From contig CANFKS010000043.1 of NCBI GenBank assembly GCA_947447625.1, forward strand, positions 1 to 33,560: a stretch of DNA of 33,560 bases, in the 5' to 3' direction. Below the pieces are notes generated by a model. The model saw only the letters and a list, made by a program, of their open reading frames with translations, made no database searches and was not told where the DNA came from. Shown one piece after another: positions 16,186 through 25,797 of this stretch; positions within the stretch are counted from its first letter, which is position 1; each line of letters begins with the position of its first letter. Origin of the DNA: Rhodospirillales bacterium. Lineage in GTDB: Bacteria > Pseudomonadota > Alphaproteobacteria > Acetobacterales > Acetobacteraceae. Made by a program: the position numbers and the translations under genes.

Positions 16186-18120
16186 CTAATGGGACTGGCG
16201 CGCGATATCAGGCGGCATCGCCTCGGACCGCAGCCGCGCAATCGCCTCGGCCAGCGGCAACACCTCCTGTGCATCGCCACCAAGACGCCGCAATGCCACC
16301 GTCCGGTTCTCCGCCTCTTTGCGGCCGAGCACCGCAATCACCGGCACATGCTGGATCGAATGCGTCCGCACCTTGGCGTTGATCTTCTGGTTCGACAGAT
16401 CGAGCACCACCTGCAACCCCGCCGCACGCAACGCATCAGCCACCTCGCGGGCGTACTCATCGGCATCCGACACGATTGTCGCCACTGCCACCTGCTGCGG
16501 CGACATCCACATCGGAAACCGCCCGGCATATTGCTCGATCGTGATGCCCAAGAACCGCTCGAAACTACCCAGGATCGCCCGATGCAGCATCACCGGCCGA
16601 TGCCGCGCCCCGTCCTCACCGACATATTCCGCGTCCAACCGCTCGGGCAGCACGAAATCGACCTGCAGCGTGCCGCACTGCCAATCCCGCCCAATCGCGT
16701 CGCGCAGCACGAACTCGAGCTTTGGCCCGTAGAACGCACCCTCCCCCGGATTGATGGTGTATTCCACATTGGCATCCGCGCACGCCTTCTCCAGCGCGCT
16801 CTCCGCCTTGTCCCACACCGCGTCCGACCCGGCCCTTACATCCGGCCGAGTCGAGAACTTCACCCTGAACTCCGGGAACCCGAAATCCTGGTAGATCGAC
16901 GACAGCAACGCAACAAACCGTACCGTCTCGGCGCCGATCTGGTCCTCGGTGCAAAAGATATGCGCGTCGTCCTGCTGGAACGCCCGCACCCGCATGATGC
17001 CATGCAGCGCGCCCGACGGCTCGTAACGATGATCCTGCCCGAACTCCGCCAGCCGCATCGGCAGATCGCGATACGACCGCAACCCCTGCCCAAACACCAT
17101 CACCGCACCCGGACAATTCATCGGCTTCAACGCCAGCGTCTTCTCGTCCTCGTCCACCCGGACCAGGAACATATTGGCGCGATAATTGTCCCAGTGTCCG
17201 GATTTCTCCCACAACACCCGGTCCACCAGCTGCGGCGTCTTGATTTCCTCATAGCCCGCCGCATCCAGCCGCCGGCGCATATAGCGCTCGGCCGTCTGAT
17301 ACAGGCGCCAGCCCTTGGGATGCCAGAAGATCGACCCGGTGGCCTCCTCCTGCAAATGGAACAGCTGCATGTCCTTGCCGATGCGGCGATGATCGCGCTT
17401 CTCCGCCTCGTCCAGCATATGCAGATGCGCATCGAGTTCCTTCTGATCGCGCCATGCCGTGCCATAGATGCGGCTCAACATGGTGTTGCGATGATCGCCC
17501 CGCCAATATGCGCCGGCCACCTTCATCAGCTTGAACGCCAGGCCCACATCCGCCGTCGAGCGCATATGCGGGCCACGGCACAGATCGATCCACTCACCCT
17601 GCGAATACAGCGTGATCGTCTCCGTCCCCGGCAAATCCTGGATCAGTTCGGCCTTGTACTTCTCGCCCTTTTCCTGGAAAAACGCGATCGCTGCCTCGCG
17701 CTCCACAACCGAGCGCACAAACGGCGCGCCGCGCTGCACAATCTCGCGCATCTTGGCCTCGATCGCCGGAAAATCGTCCGTCGTGAACGGTGTCTCCCGC
17801 GCGAAATCATAATAGAACCCGTTCTCGATCGACGGCCCGATCGTCACCTGCGTGCCCGGAAACAGCTCCTGCACCGCCTGGGCCAACACATGGGCGGAGT
17901 CATGCCGGATCATCTCCAGCGCAACCTCGTCCTTGCGCGTGACAAATACGACCGACGCATCCTCGGCGATTTCCCGCGACAAATCGCTCAATACGCCATT
18001 CACCTTCATGGCGAGCGCGGCGCGAGCCAGACCAGGCCCAATCGCCGCGGCGATCGTAGTGCCCGTCACCGTCGCGTCGAAACTGCGCACGGAACCATCG
18101 GGCAAAGTGATCGCAGGCAT
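16186..18120 (-). CDS. thrS: Threonyl-tRNA synthetase
   Basis: The 644 residues match the normal length (E. coli 642). The order is a TGS domain (1-60), then the editing domain with HDSAH (His73, His77) and CRGPH (Cys181, His185), which removes Ser wrongly attached to tRNA-Thr. The class II catalytic core follows, with Cys336 in MNCPGA as a zinc ligand and motif 2 in [17 protein letters not shown] followed by DDAHIFC. The C-terminal anticodon-binding domain ends the protein. All key residues are present. infC follows on the same strand, a pairing conserved in many bacteria. The start ATG has a GGAG site about 8 bases upstream. Confidence 0.98.
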   Translation of the reverse strand: MPAITLPDGSVRSFDATVTGTTIAAAIGPGLARAALAMKVNGVLSDLSREIAEDASVVFVTRKDEVALEMIRHDSAHVLAQAVQELFPGTQVTIGPSIENGFYYDFARETPFTTDDFPAIEAKMREIVQRGAPFVRSVVEREAAIAFFQEKGEKYKAELIQDLPGTETITLYSQGEWIDLCRGPHMRSTADVGLAFKLMKVAGAYWRGDHRNTMLSRIYGTAWRDQKELDAHLHMLDEAEKRDHRRIGKDMQLFHLQEEATGSIFWHPKGWRLYQTAERYMRRRLDAAGYEEIKTPQLVDRVLWEKSGHWDNYRANMFLVRVDEDEKTLALKPMNCPGAVMVFGQGLRSYRDLPMRLAEFGQDHRYEPSGALHGIMRVRAFQQDDAHIFCTEDQIGAETVRFVALLSSIYQDFGFPEFRVKFSTRPDVRAGSDAVWDKAESALEKACADANVEYTINPGEGAFYGPKLEFVLRDAIGRDWQCGTLQVDFVLPERLDAEYVGEDGARHRPVMLHRAILGSFERFLGITIEQYAGRFPMWMSPQQVAVATIVSDADEYAREVADALRAAGLQVVLDLSNQKINAKVRTHSIQHVPVIAVLGRKEAENRTVALRRLGGDAQEVLPLAEAIARLRSEAMPPDIARQSH

Positions 18121-18445
18121 GAGAACAACTCCGGTTTGTGAACAGCCCCCATCTCATGCCGCCCCAGCGCGGCAATCGCAACCCCGCGATGCACAACGCT
18201 GCGGCGCAGGCGGCGCGAAGAGAGCGTGATCGTCCGAGGTGGAACCGCTCCCGCCGCGTCACCGTGCCGGCCCCGCTTTGGCCTCGGCGGTGATAACGGA
18301 GTCCTCAAATGGAACCATACGCATCGTCGATCCCGTGGCATCAAAACGCCTGGGGAGATGCGCCATCGGATTTGGAATACCGGGGAATCCGGGCCACACT
18401 CCCTCGGCCAGCCCTGCACGGGCAAAAGATGGAGGGAGTGCGCTC
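18121..18445. other. Divergent intergenic region between thrS and the MDR gene
   Basis: These 325 bases hold the presumed promoters of both genes. For thrS a minus-strand TTGCGA...17 bases...CATGAG pair is possible but weak. Otherwise I see nothing I can support. Confidence 0.4.
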
Positions 18446-19435
18446 ATGAAACGTGTCGATATCCGCGCCTATGGTGTACCCGAGGACGTCGCCTCCTGCG
18501 TCGAGGCGCCCGATGTCGGCATGCCCGGCCCCGGTCAGGTTGTGTTCGATGTCCTCGCCTTCCCCATCAACCCCGCCGACATCGGCTTCTGCCGCGGCGG
18601 CTACCGCCTGCGCCCGCCGCTGCCCGCCACCCCCGGCGCCGAATGCGTCGGCCGCGTGACCGCCATCGGCAGAGGCGTCGATCACGTTGCGCCCGGGGAT
18701 CTCGTCATCAACCTCCAGCGCGAAAACTGGGCCCAGCGCCGCCGCGTCCGCGCCGAGGACGCCATCCCCCTTCCCCCCGGGATGGACCTCAAGCAGGCCG
18801 CCATGGTCCGCATCAATCCGCCCACCGCGCTCCTCCTGCTCGCTGATTTCGTCACCCTCAAGCCCGGCGAATGGGTGATCCAGAATGTCGCCAACTCCGC
18901 TGTCGGCCGCCTCGTCATCATGCTCGCCCGCCGCCAGGGCCTGCGCACCCTCAATGTCGTCCGCCGCGATTCTCTCTTCGCTGAACTCGAAGCCCTCGGC
19001 GCCGATGCCTGCCTTGTCGACGGCCCCGACCTCGCCGCCCGCGCCACCGCCGCCGTCGGCGGGGCCTCCATCCGCCTCGGCCTCGATGCCGTTTCCGGCG
19101 CCGCCACCGGCCGCATCGCCGCCTGCATCGCCGACGAAGGCAGCGTCGTCACCTACGGCTCGATGTCGGGCGAAGACCCCAATGTCGACCGCAGCCATTT
19201 CGTCTACCGCGGCGTCAACCTCGGCGGCTTCATGCTCGGCCGCCACCTCGCCCGCCGCGATGACGCGGCCATCCGCGAAATCTACGCCGAACTCGGTGCC
19301 GCCATCGCCGACGGCTCCCTGCACGCGCCGATCGACCGCATCTACCCCATCGAAGACATCCGCGCCGCCCTCGCCCACGCCCAGCAAGGCGGCCGCAACG
19401 GCAAGATCCTGGTGACACCGAACGGCCCGATCTGA
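18446..19435 (+). CDS. Zinc-independent MDR oxidoreductase, enoyl-thioester-reductase-like
   Basis: The ATG at 18446 is chosen because GGAGGGAG lies upstream and the protein then starts at the usual first strand of the GroES-like domain. The 329-residue product has INPADIGFCRGGY (Tyr53 at the position of the catalytic Tyr of MECR/Etr1) and TPGAECVGRV. The Rossmann motif is VIQNVANSAVGRLVIMLA followed by LRTLNVVRR, much closer to mitochondrial-type 2-enoyl thioester reductases than to ordinary quinone reductases (AAAGGVG). No zinc-binding cysteines are present. It probably reduces an enoyl-CoA or enoyl-ACP with NADPH, but other alkenal or quinone substrates are possible. It is followed after 9 bases by a metallo-hydrolase gene, so the two likely form an operon. 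Confidence 0.87.
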   Translation: MKRVDIRAYGVPEDVASCVEAPDVGMPGPGQVVFDVLAFPINPADIGFCRGGYRLRPPLPATPGAECVGRVTAIGRGVDHVAPGDLVINLQRENWAQRRRVRAEDAIPLPPGMDLKQAAMVRINPPTALLLLADFVTLKPGEWVIQNVANSAVGRLVIMLARRQGLRTLNVVRRDSLFAELEALGADACLVDGPDLAARATAAVGGASIRLGLDAVSGAATGRIAACIADEGSVVTYGSMSGEDPNVDRSHFVYRGVNLGGFMLGRHLARRDDAAIREIYAELGAAIADGSLHAPIDRIYPIEDIRAALAHAQQGGRNGKILVTPNGPI

Positions 19436-19444
19436 TATCGCCGG

Positions 19445-20119
19445 ATGATGACCGACATCAAAATTGCCCTCGTCCCCGTTACGGTTTTCCAGCAGAACTG
19501 CTCCCTCGTCTGGGAACCCGCGACCATGCGCGCCGCCGTGATCGACCCCGGCGGCGAACCCGGCAAAATTCTCGACGCCCTCACCCGGCTCGGCCTCCAG
19601 GTCGAGCTCATCCTGCTCACCCACGGGCATCTCGATCACGCCGGGGGTGCCAAGGCCCTCAAAGGCGAACTCGATGCCGCCCGCGCCGCCCACAACCTCC
19701 CCGCCGTCCCCATCGTCGGCCCCGACATCCGCGACACCTTCCTCCTCGACGGCATCGAGGAGGCGCAAAAGCAGTTCGGCATGAGCGGCATGCGCAACGT
19801 CACGCCAGACCGCTTCCTCACCGAAGGCGAAACCATCCCCCTCGGCACCCTCTCCTTCGAGGTGTTCCACGTCCCCGGCCACACGCCAGGCCATCTGGTG
19901 TTCTTCGAACGCGCGGCCCGCGTCGCCTTCTCCGGCGACACCGTGTTCCGTGGCTCCGTCGGCCGCACCGACTTCCCCTACGGCGACGGCGCGCAGCTCA
20001 TCGCTGGCATCAAAGCCAAACTCCTCCCCCTCGGCGACGACGTCACCTTCATCCCCGGCCACGGCCCCGCCTCCACGCTTGGCGCGGAGCGGGAGGACAA
20101 TCCGTTTCTTCAGGAATAA
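19445..20119 (+). CDS. Metallo-beta-lactamase-fold hydrolase, YcbL/glyoxalase II-like
   Basis: The 224-residue protein carries the metal site THGHLDHAGG (His60, His62, Asp64, His65), VPGHTPGH, the bridging Asp in FSGDTVF and the last His in IPGHGPAS. It lacks the C-terminal domain of classical glyoxalase II and has the single-domain length of E. coli YcbL, a type II glyoxalase relative that hydrolyses thioesters such as S-lactoylglutathione. No signal peptide is visible. Two ATGs in a row (19445, 19448) could start it. It ends 21 bases from the convergent RND pump gene. Confidence 0.9.
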   Translation: MMTDIKIALVPVTVFQQNCSLVWEPATMRAAVIDPGGEPGKILDALTRLGLQVELILLTHGHLDHAGGAKALKGELDAARAAHNLPAVPIVGPDIRDTFLLDGIEEAQKQFGMSGMRNVTPDRFLTEGETIPLGTLSFEVFHVPGHTPGHLVFFERAARVAFSGDTVFRGSVGRTDFPYGDGAQLIAGIKAKLLPLGDDVTFIPGHGPASTLGAEREDNPFLQE

Positions 20120-20140
20120 CAGCGAGAAAGCGCTTCCTTC

Positions 20141-23100
20141 CTAGTTTTTGCCTCCCCACTGCAACCGGTGCGCACGCTCACGAAGCGACTGGAACGTCAC
20201 ATACAGCATCGGGATCAGGAATATCCCGATCGCACTCGCCGCGATCATCCCCGCAAACACCGGCAGCCCGACTGACCGCCGCGACAGCATGGCCGCCCCC
20301 TGCGCCGTCACCAGCGGCACCAGTCCCAGCACGAACGCAATCGACGTCATCATCACCGCGCGAAACCGCATCTTCGCACCCGTCACCGCGGCCAGATGGA
20401 TCGCCATCCCCTCCTCGCGCCGCTCCTTGGCGAATTCCACAATCAGAATGCCGTTCTTCGCCGCCAGCGCGATCAGCACCACCAGCCCGATCTGCCCATA
20501 CAAATCGAGCGGCTTGCCCGTCAGCCACAGCCCGGCATACGACCCGAATACCCCCACCGTCACCGACAGCAGCACCGGCACAGGGATGATCCAGCTTTCG
20601 TACAACCCCACCAGGAACAGGTAGGCGAACAACACCGCCAGCGCCAAAATCGGCCCCGTCTGCCCCGCCGCAAGCTTTTCCTGGTAGGATGTGTCCGTCC
20701 ATTCGAAGTCATACCCCCCCGGCAACGCCGCAGCCGACACCTGCTCCATCGCCAGCAGCGCATCCCCCGAGGACATGCCCGGCTTGGGCGATCCCAGCAC
20801 CGTCATCGTCCGATAATTGTTGTAGCGCGAGATCGTCTGCGGCCCCAGCACGATCCGGATATCCGCGAACGCCCGCAACGGCACCATCGCCCCCTGCCGG
20901 TTGCGGACATGGATTTTCCACACCCCCTCGATATCAGACCGGTTTGACGCCTCGCCCTGCAGATTGACCTGCCACGTCCGCCCATAGAGATTGAAATCGT
21001 TGATATAAATTCCGCCTAGCGTCGATTGCAGCGCGTTGAACACATCGCTCATCGCCAACCCCAACACCTGCGCCTTGTCGCGATCGACATCGAGATACAG
21101 CATCGGCGTGGTCGCCGAGAACGTGGAGAACACCCGCGTCAACCGCGGATCCGAATTCGCCGCCCCCTGCAACCCGAGCAGCACCCCGCCCATCTCGGCC
21201 GGCTCCCGCCCTTCGAGATTCTGCAACTGGTAGGTGAACCCGCCCCCGGTCGACAACCCGATGATCGGCGGCAGATTGAGCGGAAATGCAATCGCCGAGC
21301 GCACCGCCTGCAACCCCCCAAACACGCGCCCGATCACCGCCTGCACACTATCCGCCGCAGCCACCCGATTGGCGAACGGCTTCAAGCCAACCACCATGAA
21401 CGCAGCGTTGGACTGCGCGGCATTGTCGAGAAACGAGAACCCGACAATCGCCAGCGTCTTCTCGACCTGCGGGATCGTCTTCAGCATCCCCTCGATCTGC
21501 GACACCACCGCCCGCGTCCGCGCCACCGAGGCCCCATCCGGCAACTGCACCGGAATAAAGAACGCCCCCTGGTCCTCCTCCGGCAGGAACCCCCCCGGCG
21601 TCATCAGCGACAACCCGTAGATCCCCCCGCCAAACGCCCCGATGATCACCACGCCAAGAACAGCCACCCGAACCAGCCGCCGCACCACCGCGGCATACCC
21701 GTCGCGCGCCCCATCGATCCCGCGCATCACCAGGCCCATCGCGCCGCGCTTCTTGCCGGTATGCCGCAAAAACACCCCGCACAGCGCCGGCGACAACGTC
21801 AACGCATTGATGGCCGAGATAATCATCGCCACCGAAATCGTCACCGCGAACTGCCGGAACAATTGCCCGGACAACCCGGGAATAAACCCGATCGGCACAA
21901 ACACCGACAGCAACACCAGCGAAATCGCGACGATCGGCCCGGTGATCTGCTTCATCGCCTTCTTCGTCGCGTCCTTCGGCGACAAATCCGGCTCATCCTC
22001 CAGCACCCGCTCGACATTCTCCACCACCACGATCGCGTCATCCACCACAATGCCGATCGCCAGCACCATCGCCAGCAGCGTCACCGTATTGGCGGTGAAC
22101 CCGATCACCAGCAGCACCGCGAACGTCCCCACCAGGCTCACCGGCACCGCCACGATCGGAATAATCGTCGCCCGCAGGTTCCCCAGGAACAGGAACACCA
22201 CAATCACCACCAGGATGAACGCCTCCCCCAGCGTCTTCACCACCTCGGCAATGGTGTCGGACACGAAGGTCGAACTGTCATAGAAGACGATCTTCTTCAT
22301 CCCGTCAGGAAAGCGCGGCGCCAGCTTGTCCAGCGTCGCCGCCACCCGGCGCGACGTATCGACCGCATTGGCACCCGGCGCGAGAAAAATGCCGATCGAA
22401 ATCGCCGGATTGCCGTTCAGCCGGCTTTCCGTGTCCTGCGTCGCCGCCCCAAGCTCCACCCGCGCCACATCGCGCACCCGCAGCAACGAGCCGTCCGGAT
22501 TGGCGCGCAGAATGATCGCCCCGAACTCCTCGCTCGACGACAACCGCCCCTTGGTCTGCAAATTGATCTGGATCTGCGTCGCCTCCGCCGTGGGCTTGGC
22601 CCCAAGCCGGCCCACCGCGGCCTGCACGTTCTGCGCCTGGATCGCCGCGATCACATCCGACGGCGCCAGCCCGAGCTGGATCATCCGCTCCGTCTCAAGC
22701 CATATGCGCATCGAATAATCGAGCGAGCCGAACATGAACGCCTGGCCCACGCCCGGCACGCGGGCGATCGCGTCCAGCACGTTGATCGTCACGTAGTTGC
22801 TGATGAACAGCGGATCTTGCTTGGGTTTCCCCGCCGCGTCAGCCTCGCTGTAGAACTGCAGGAACGAGAGAATCGCCGATGACCGCTTCTGCACAACCAC
22901 CCCGGCGCGCTGCACCTCGGGCGGCAACCGCGCCACCGCCGCCTGAACGCGGTTGTTGACGTTGACGGTCGCGATATCCGGGTTCGTGCCGGACTGGAAC
23001 GTCACCGTCAGCCCATAGCTGCCGTCGTTCGAACTGTTGGACTTCATGTAGAGCATCTGGTCGACGCCGTTGACCTGCGCCTCCAGCGGCTGCGCCACCG

Positions 23101-23281
23101 TCGCCTCCACCACCGCCGCCGCCGCGCCCGCATAGCGCGTGCTGACCTGAACCTGCGGCGGCACGATATCCGGAAACTGCGCCACCGGAATGCGCAGCAT
23201 CCCGATGATCCCGGCCATCGTGGTCACAATAGCAATAACGATCGCCAGCCGGGGCCGGTCGACGAAAATCGACGAAAACAT
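20141..23281 (-). CDS. RND multidrug efflux transporter (AcrB/MexB type, HAE1)
   Basis: The start is set at 23281, where [13 protein letters not shown] is the normal N-terminus; an in-frame extension to 23416 is Trp/Arg-rich and overlaps the partner gene. The 1046 residues match the family length. Twelve membrane segments and two large periplasmic loops are readable. The proton relay is intact: the Asp pair in [19 protein letters not shown] (TM4) and Lys in [18 protein letters not shown] (TM10). The transporter drives drug/proton antiport from the inner membrane and periplasm. The adaptor gene lies 4 bases upstream. No outer-membrane channel or repressor gene is nearby, so a TolC-type protein from elsewhere is presumably used. 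Confidence 0.95.
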   Translation of the reverse strand: MFSSIFVDRPRLAIVIAIVTTMAGIIGMLRIPVAQFPDIVPPQVQVSTRYAGAAAAVVEATVAQPLEAQVNGVDQMLYMKSNSSNDGSYGLTVTFQSGTNPDIATVNVNNRVQAAVARLPPEVQRAGVVVQKRSSAILSFLQFYSEADAAGKPKQDPLFISNYVTINVLDAIARVPGVGQAFMFGSLDYSMRIWLETERMIQLGLAPSDVIAAIQAQNVQAAVGRLGAKPTAEATQIQINLQTKGRLSSSEEFGAIILRANPDGSLLRVRDVARVELGAATQDTESRLNGNPAISIGIFLAPGANAVDTSRRVAATLDKLAPRFPDGMKKIVFYDSSTFVSDTIAEVVKTLGEAFILVVIVVFLFLGNLRATIIPIVAVPVSLVGTFAVLLVIGFTANTVTLLAMVLAIGIVVDDAIVVVENVERVLEDEPDLSPKDATKKAMKQITGPIVAISLVLLSVFVPIGFIPGLSGQLFRQFAVTISVAMIISAINALTLSPALCGVFLRHTGKKRGAMGLVMRGIDGARDGYAAVVRRLVRVAVLGVVIIGAFGGGIYGLSLMTPGGFLPEEDQGAFFIPVQLPDGASVARTRAVVSQIEGMLKTIPQVEKTLAIVGFSFLDNAAQSNAAFMVVGLKPFANRVAAADSVQAVIGRVFGGLQAVRSAIAFPLNLPPIIGLSTGGGFTYQLQNLEGREPAEMGGVLLGLQGAANSDPRLTRVFSTFSATTPMLYLDVDRDKAQVLGLAMSDVFNALQSTLGGIYINDFNLYGRTWQVNLQGEASNRSDIEGVWKIHVRNRQGAMVPLRAFADIRIVLGPQTISRYNNYRTMTVLGSPKPGMSSGDALLAMEQVSAAALPGGYDFEWTDTSYQEKLAAGQTGPILALAVLFAYLFLVGLYESWIIPVPVLLSVTVGVFGSYAGLWLTGKPLDLYGQIGLVVLIALAAKNGILIVEFAKERREEGMAIHLAAVTGAKMRFRAVMMTSIAFVLGLVPLVTAQGAAMLSRRSVGLPVFAGMIAASAIGIFLIPMLYVTFQSLRERAHRLQWGGKN

Positions 23282-23285
23282 GATC

Positions 23286-24449
23286 TCAGCCCGCCGGCTT
23301 GGCCGCAGGAGCACCAGCCGGCGCCCCGCCCGCCGGCGACGGCGCCACCACCACCCCGGGCCGCACCCGCTGCAACCCCTCGACAACCACCGTATCGCCC
23401 TCGGCCAACCCGCCACTCACCCCCACCAGCGCCCCTTGCGCCACCCCCAACTGCACCCGCCGCTGCTGCACCTTGTTCTCGCCATCGAGCGCATACACAA
23501 ACGCACCCTGCTGATCCTGCCCCACCGCCGACCGCGGTACTGCCAGCGCCTGGATCGGCTCCACCCCCTCCACCAGCACGCCGACAAACGCCCCGTCGAT
23601 CAGATCACGATTGCCCGGCTCCCCGCTCTTCGCCCCCGCTCGCAATGGGTTCGGCATCCGTGCCCGCAACATGATCGTGTCCGTACCCGCCGTCACCGAC
23701 GGGTCCGCATAGTCGATCACCCCCGAAACCTTATGGATCTGCCCATCCGGCAACCGCACCCTGATCGCCACCGCCGCAAACCCGCCCCGCGGCGCATACT
23801 TGTTGCGCAATTCCGCCACCGTCCGCGTCGGCACAGGAAACAACACAGACATCGGATCCTGGCTGACAATGCTCACCAACGCCCCCGACGACGGCGTCAC
23901 CAGATTGCCCACCGCCAGCGCCGACCGCCCGATCTTGCCGGCCACCGGCGCTCGTATTTCGGCATAGCCCAGGCTGATTTCCGCAATCCTCACCTGCGCC
24001 TGCGCCGCCTGAAGCTGCGCGGCGAGGCTGGCCTGCTGCGCCTGCGCATCATCAAAATGAGACCGCTGCCCCGCCGGCGTGCTGAGCAATGACTGTGCCC
24101 GCCCCGTCGTCAACATTGCGTTCTTCAACAGCGCCCCAACCTGCGCCACCGTCGCCTGCTTGCTCGCCAGGTCCGCCTCGAACGCCGCACGGTCCAGCCG
24201 ATACAGCAAATCCCCCTGCGCCACCTCGGCCCCTTCGACGAACCCGCGCTCGATAATCATCGCCGACAACCGCGCCACGATGTCGACCTTGTCCGTCGCC
24301 TGCACCCGGCCGACAAACTCCTGCACCTCCGTCACCGCCGCCTTCCTGACGAGCATCACCCCCACCGAAGGCGGCCCCCCGGGCCCGAACTGCGCGGCGG
24401 CGGGCGTGGCGATCAGAACGGCGAACAGCAACGGAACAAGACGACGCAT
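23286..24449 (-). CDS. RND efflux periplasmic adaptor (AcrA/MexA type)
   Basis: The ATG at 24449 starts a clear signal peptide ([20 protein letters not shown]) that lacks a lipobox, so this adaptor is not lipid-anchored as E. coli AcrA is. The 387-residue product has the lipoyl half-motif [18 protein letters not shown] and [18 protein letters not shown], an alpha-hairpin around 90-155, the second lipoyl half [14 protein letters not shown], and beta-barrel/membrane-proximal parts ending in a Pro/Ala-rich tail. It links the RND pump to an outer-membrane channel. It lies 115 bases behind rodA on the same strand and may have its own promoter in that gap. Confidence 0.93.
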   Translation of the reverse strand: MRRLVPLLFAVLIATPAAAQFGPGGPPSVGVMLVRKAAVTEVQEFVGRVQATDKVDIVARLSAMIIERGFVEGAEVAQGDLLYRLDRAAFEADLASKQATVAQVGALLKNAMLTTGRAQSLLSTPAGQRSHFDDAQAQQASLAAQLQAAQAQVRIAEISLGYAEIRAPVAGKIGRSALAVGNLVTPSSGALVSIVSQDPMSVLFPVPTRTVAELRNKYAPRGGFAAVAIRVRLPDGQIHKVSGVIDYADPSVTAGTDTIMLRARMPNPLRAGAKSGEPGNRDLIDGAFVGVLVEGVEPIQALAVPRSAVGQDQQGAFVYALDGENKVQQRRVQLGVAQGALVGVSGGLAEGDTVVVEGLQRVRPGVVVAPSPAGGAPAGAPAAKPAG

Positions 24450-24564
24450 CGGAAAACCCCGGCCAGAGTGTGATCGGCGGAGGCGAATGCCCCCTCCCGA
24501 AAAATGTTGCACTGCACATATGGCATCATCCGCCCGTCTGGCGAACCCCATTGCGGCCCCCCCC

Positions 24565-25719
24565 TCAGGGATCGTCCCGATGCTCTTCAAACTCCACATC
24601 GCGATGCACATGCACACTCATCAGCAGCCCCATCCCGATCATCACCATGATCATCGCGGACCCCCCATGCGACACCAGCGGCAACGGCACGCCTCCCACC
24701 GGGATTGACCCCGTCACCATCGCGATGTTGACGAACACATACATGAAGAAGTTCGTACTGATCCCCAGCGCCAAAAGCCGCCCATACTGATGCCGGCAGC
24801 GCACCCCGATGACGATCCCCCCCCCGATGATCGCAGCCAGCAACCCGATCAACGCCAACCCGCCAACCAGGCCGAATTCCTCCGCATAGATCGCGAAAAT
24901 AAAATCGGTCTGCTTCTCCGGCAGGAAATTCAGATGCCCCTGCGTCCCCTGCAGAAACCCCTTCCCCCACATCCCGCCCGACCCCAGCGCAATCCGGGAC
25001 TGGATGATATTATACCCCGTCCCGAGCGGATCGCGCTCCGGATACAGGAAGTTGTCGATCCGCGAGCGCTGGTAGTCATGCAGATGCTCATACGCGATCG
25101 GCGCCACCACCACGATCGCCCCCACCACAATCAACACCTTCCACCACCGCACCCCCGCCCCCAGAAACACCACGCCACCCACCACCGCGCAAATCACCGC
25201 AGTACCAAGATTAGGCTCCTTCAGAATCAACCCAACCGGCACCAGCAGCGCAATGATCGGCGGAAGCAGGAACAGCGGATTGCCCATCCGCTCCCACGAA
25301 GCCTTATGGAACCAGTGCGCCAGCGCCAGCACCAGCGCCAGCTTCATCCACTCGCTCGGCTGCCACAACGTGCCGCCGAAATCGATCCAGCGCTGTGCTC
25401 CCTTGCCGACATGGCCCATCCGCAACACCAGCACCAGCAGCGCCACCCCGCTCGCATAGGCCAGCCACGACATCTTGGCGATGATCCGGATATCGACCAT
25501 CGCAATCGCCACCATCAGCATCAGCCCAAACCCGAAGCGCAGGATGTGCTTCGCCGCATAGGGCTCCGCCGCCCCCCCAGCCGCGGAAAACAGCGCAACA
25601 TACCCCACGCCGGCAAGCATGCAGAGCAGCAGGATATAAACCCAACTCACCCGCCACAGCTTGGTCGCGATGCCGAAATCGGCCTCGGCCCGGATCAGCC
25701 GCCGCTCATTCAGCGCCAT
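24565..25719 (-). CDS. rodA: Rod-shape peptidoglycan polymerase RodA (SEDS family)
   Basis: RodA polymerises glycan strands from lipid II with PBP2 during lateral wall growth. The 384 residues contain about ten membrane segments. The extracellular loop before the later segments has YNIIQSRIALGSGGMWGKG and FLPEKQTDFIFAIYAEE, with the catalytic Asp in TDFIF. The C-terminal half includes SIPVGGVPLPLVSHGGSA, standard for SEDS proteins. The ATG at 25719 follows the mrdA stop by 78 bases. This is the last gene of the mreBCD-mrdA-rodA cluster. Confidence 0.96.
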   Translation of the reverse strand: MALNERRLIRAEADFGIATKLWRVSWVYILLLCMLAGVGYVALFSAAGGAAEPYAAKHILRFGFGLMLMVAIAMVDIRIIAKMSWLAYASGVALLVLVLRMGHVGKGAQRWIDFGGTLWQPSEWMKLALVLALAHWFHKASWERMGNPLFLLPPIIALLVPVGLILKEPNLGTAVICAVVGGVVFLGAGVRWWKVLIVVGAIVVVAPIAYEHLHDYQRSRIDNFLYPERDPLGTGYNIIQSRIALGSGGMWGKGFLQGTQGHLNFLPEKQTDFIFAIYAEEFGLVGGLALIGLLAAIIGGGIVIGVRCRHQYGRLLALGISTNFFMYVFVNIAMVTGSIPVGGVPLPLVSHGGSAMIMVMIGMGLLMSVHVHRDVEFEEHRDDP

Positions 25720-25797
25720 GGCCTAGCGCGCTCCCGTGACGGAGGCGAGGCCCCTGCGCAATCCGCCTTCCGCAAGCCCACGCGCGAAGATCATGCC

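Noticed and set aside
16087-18141. Long plus-strand open frame (684 codons)
   Set aside because: It is antisense to thrS, rich in Arg/His/Pro/Gln and shows no domain; it is an artefact of high GC.
18238-18248. GGTGGAACCGC, which resembles the T-box sequence of Gram-positive leaders
   Set aside because: It lies on the strand opposite to thrS, the downstream gene is an MDR reductase, there is no stem I or antiterminator layout, and T-boxes are rare in alphaproteobacteria.
21026-22882. Long plus-strand open frame opposite the RND pump gene
   Set aside because: Its His/Arg/Gln-rich composition is typical of shadow frames, and the minus-strand protein is clearly real.
23282-23416. 44-residue N-terminal extension of the RND pump
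   Set aside because: It is Trp/Arg-rich, lies within the adaptor gene and is absent from the family; [10 protein letters not shown] is the usual start.
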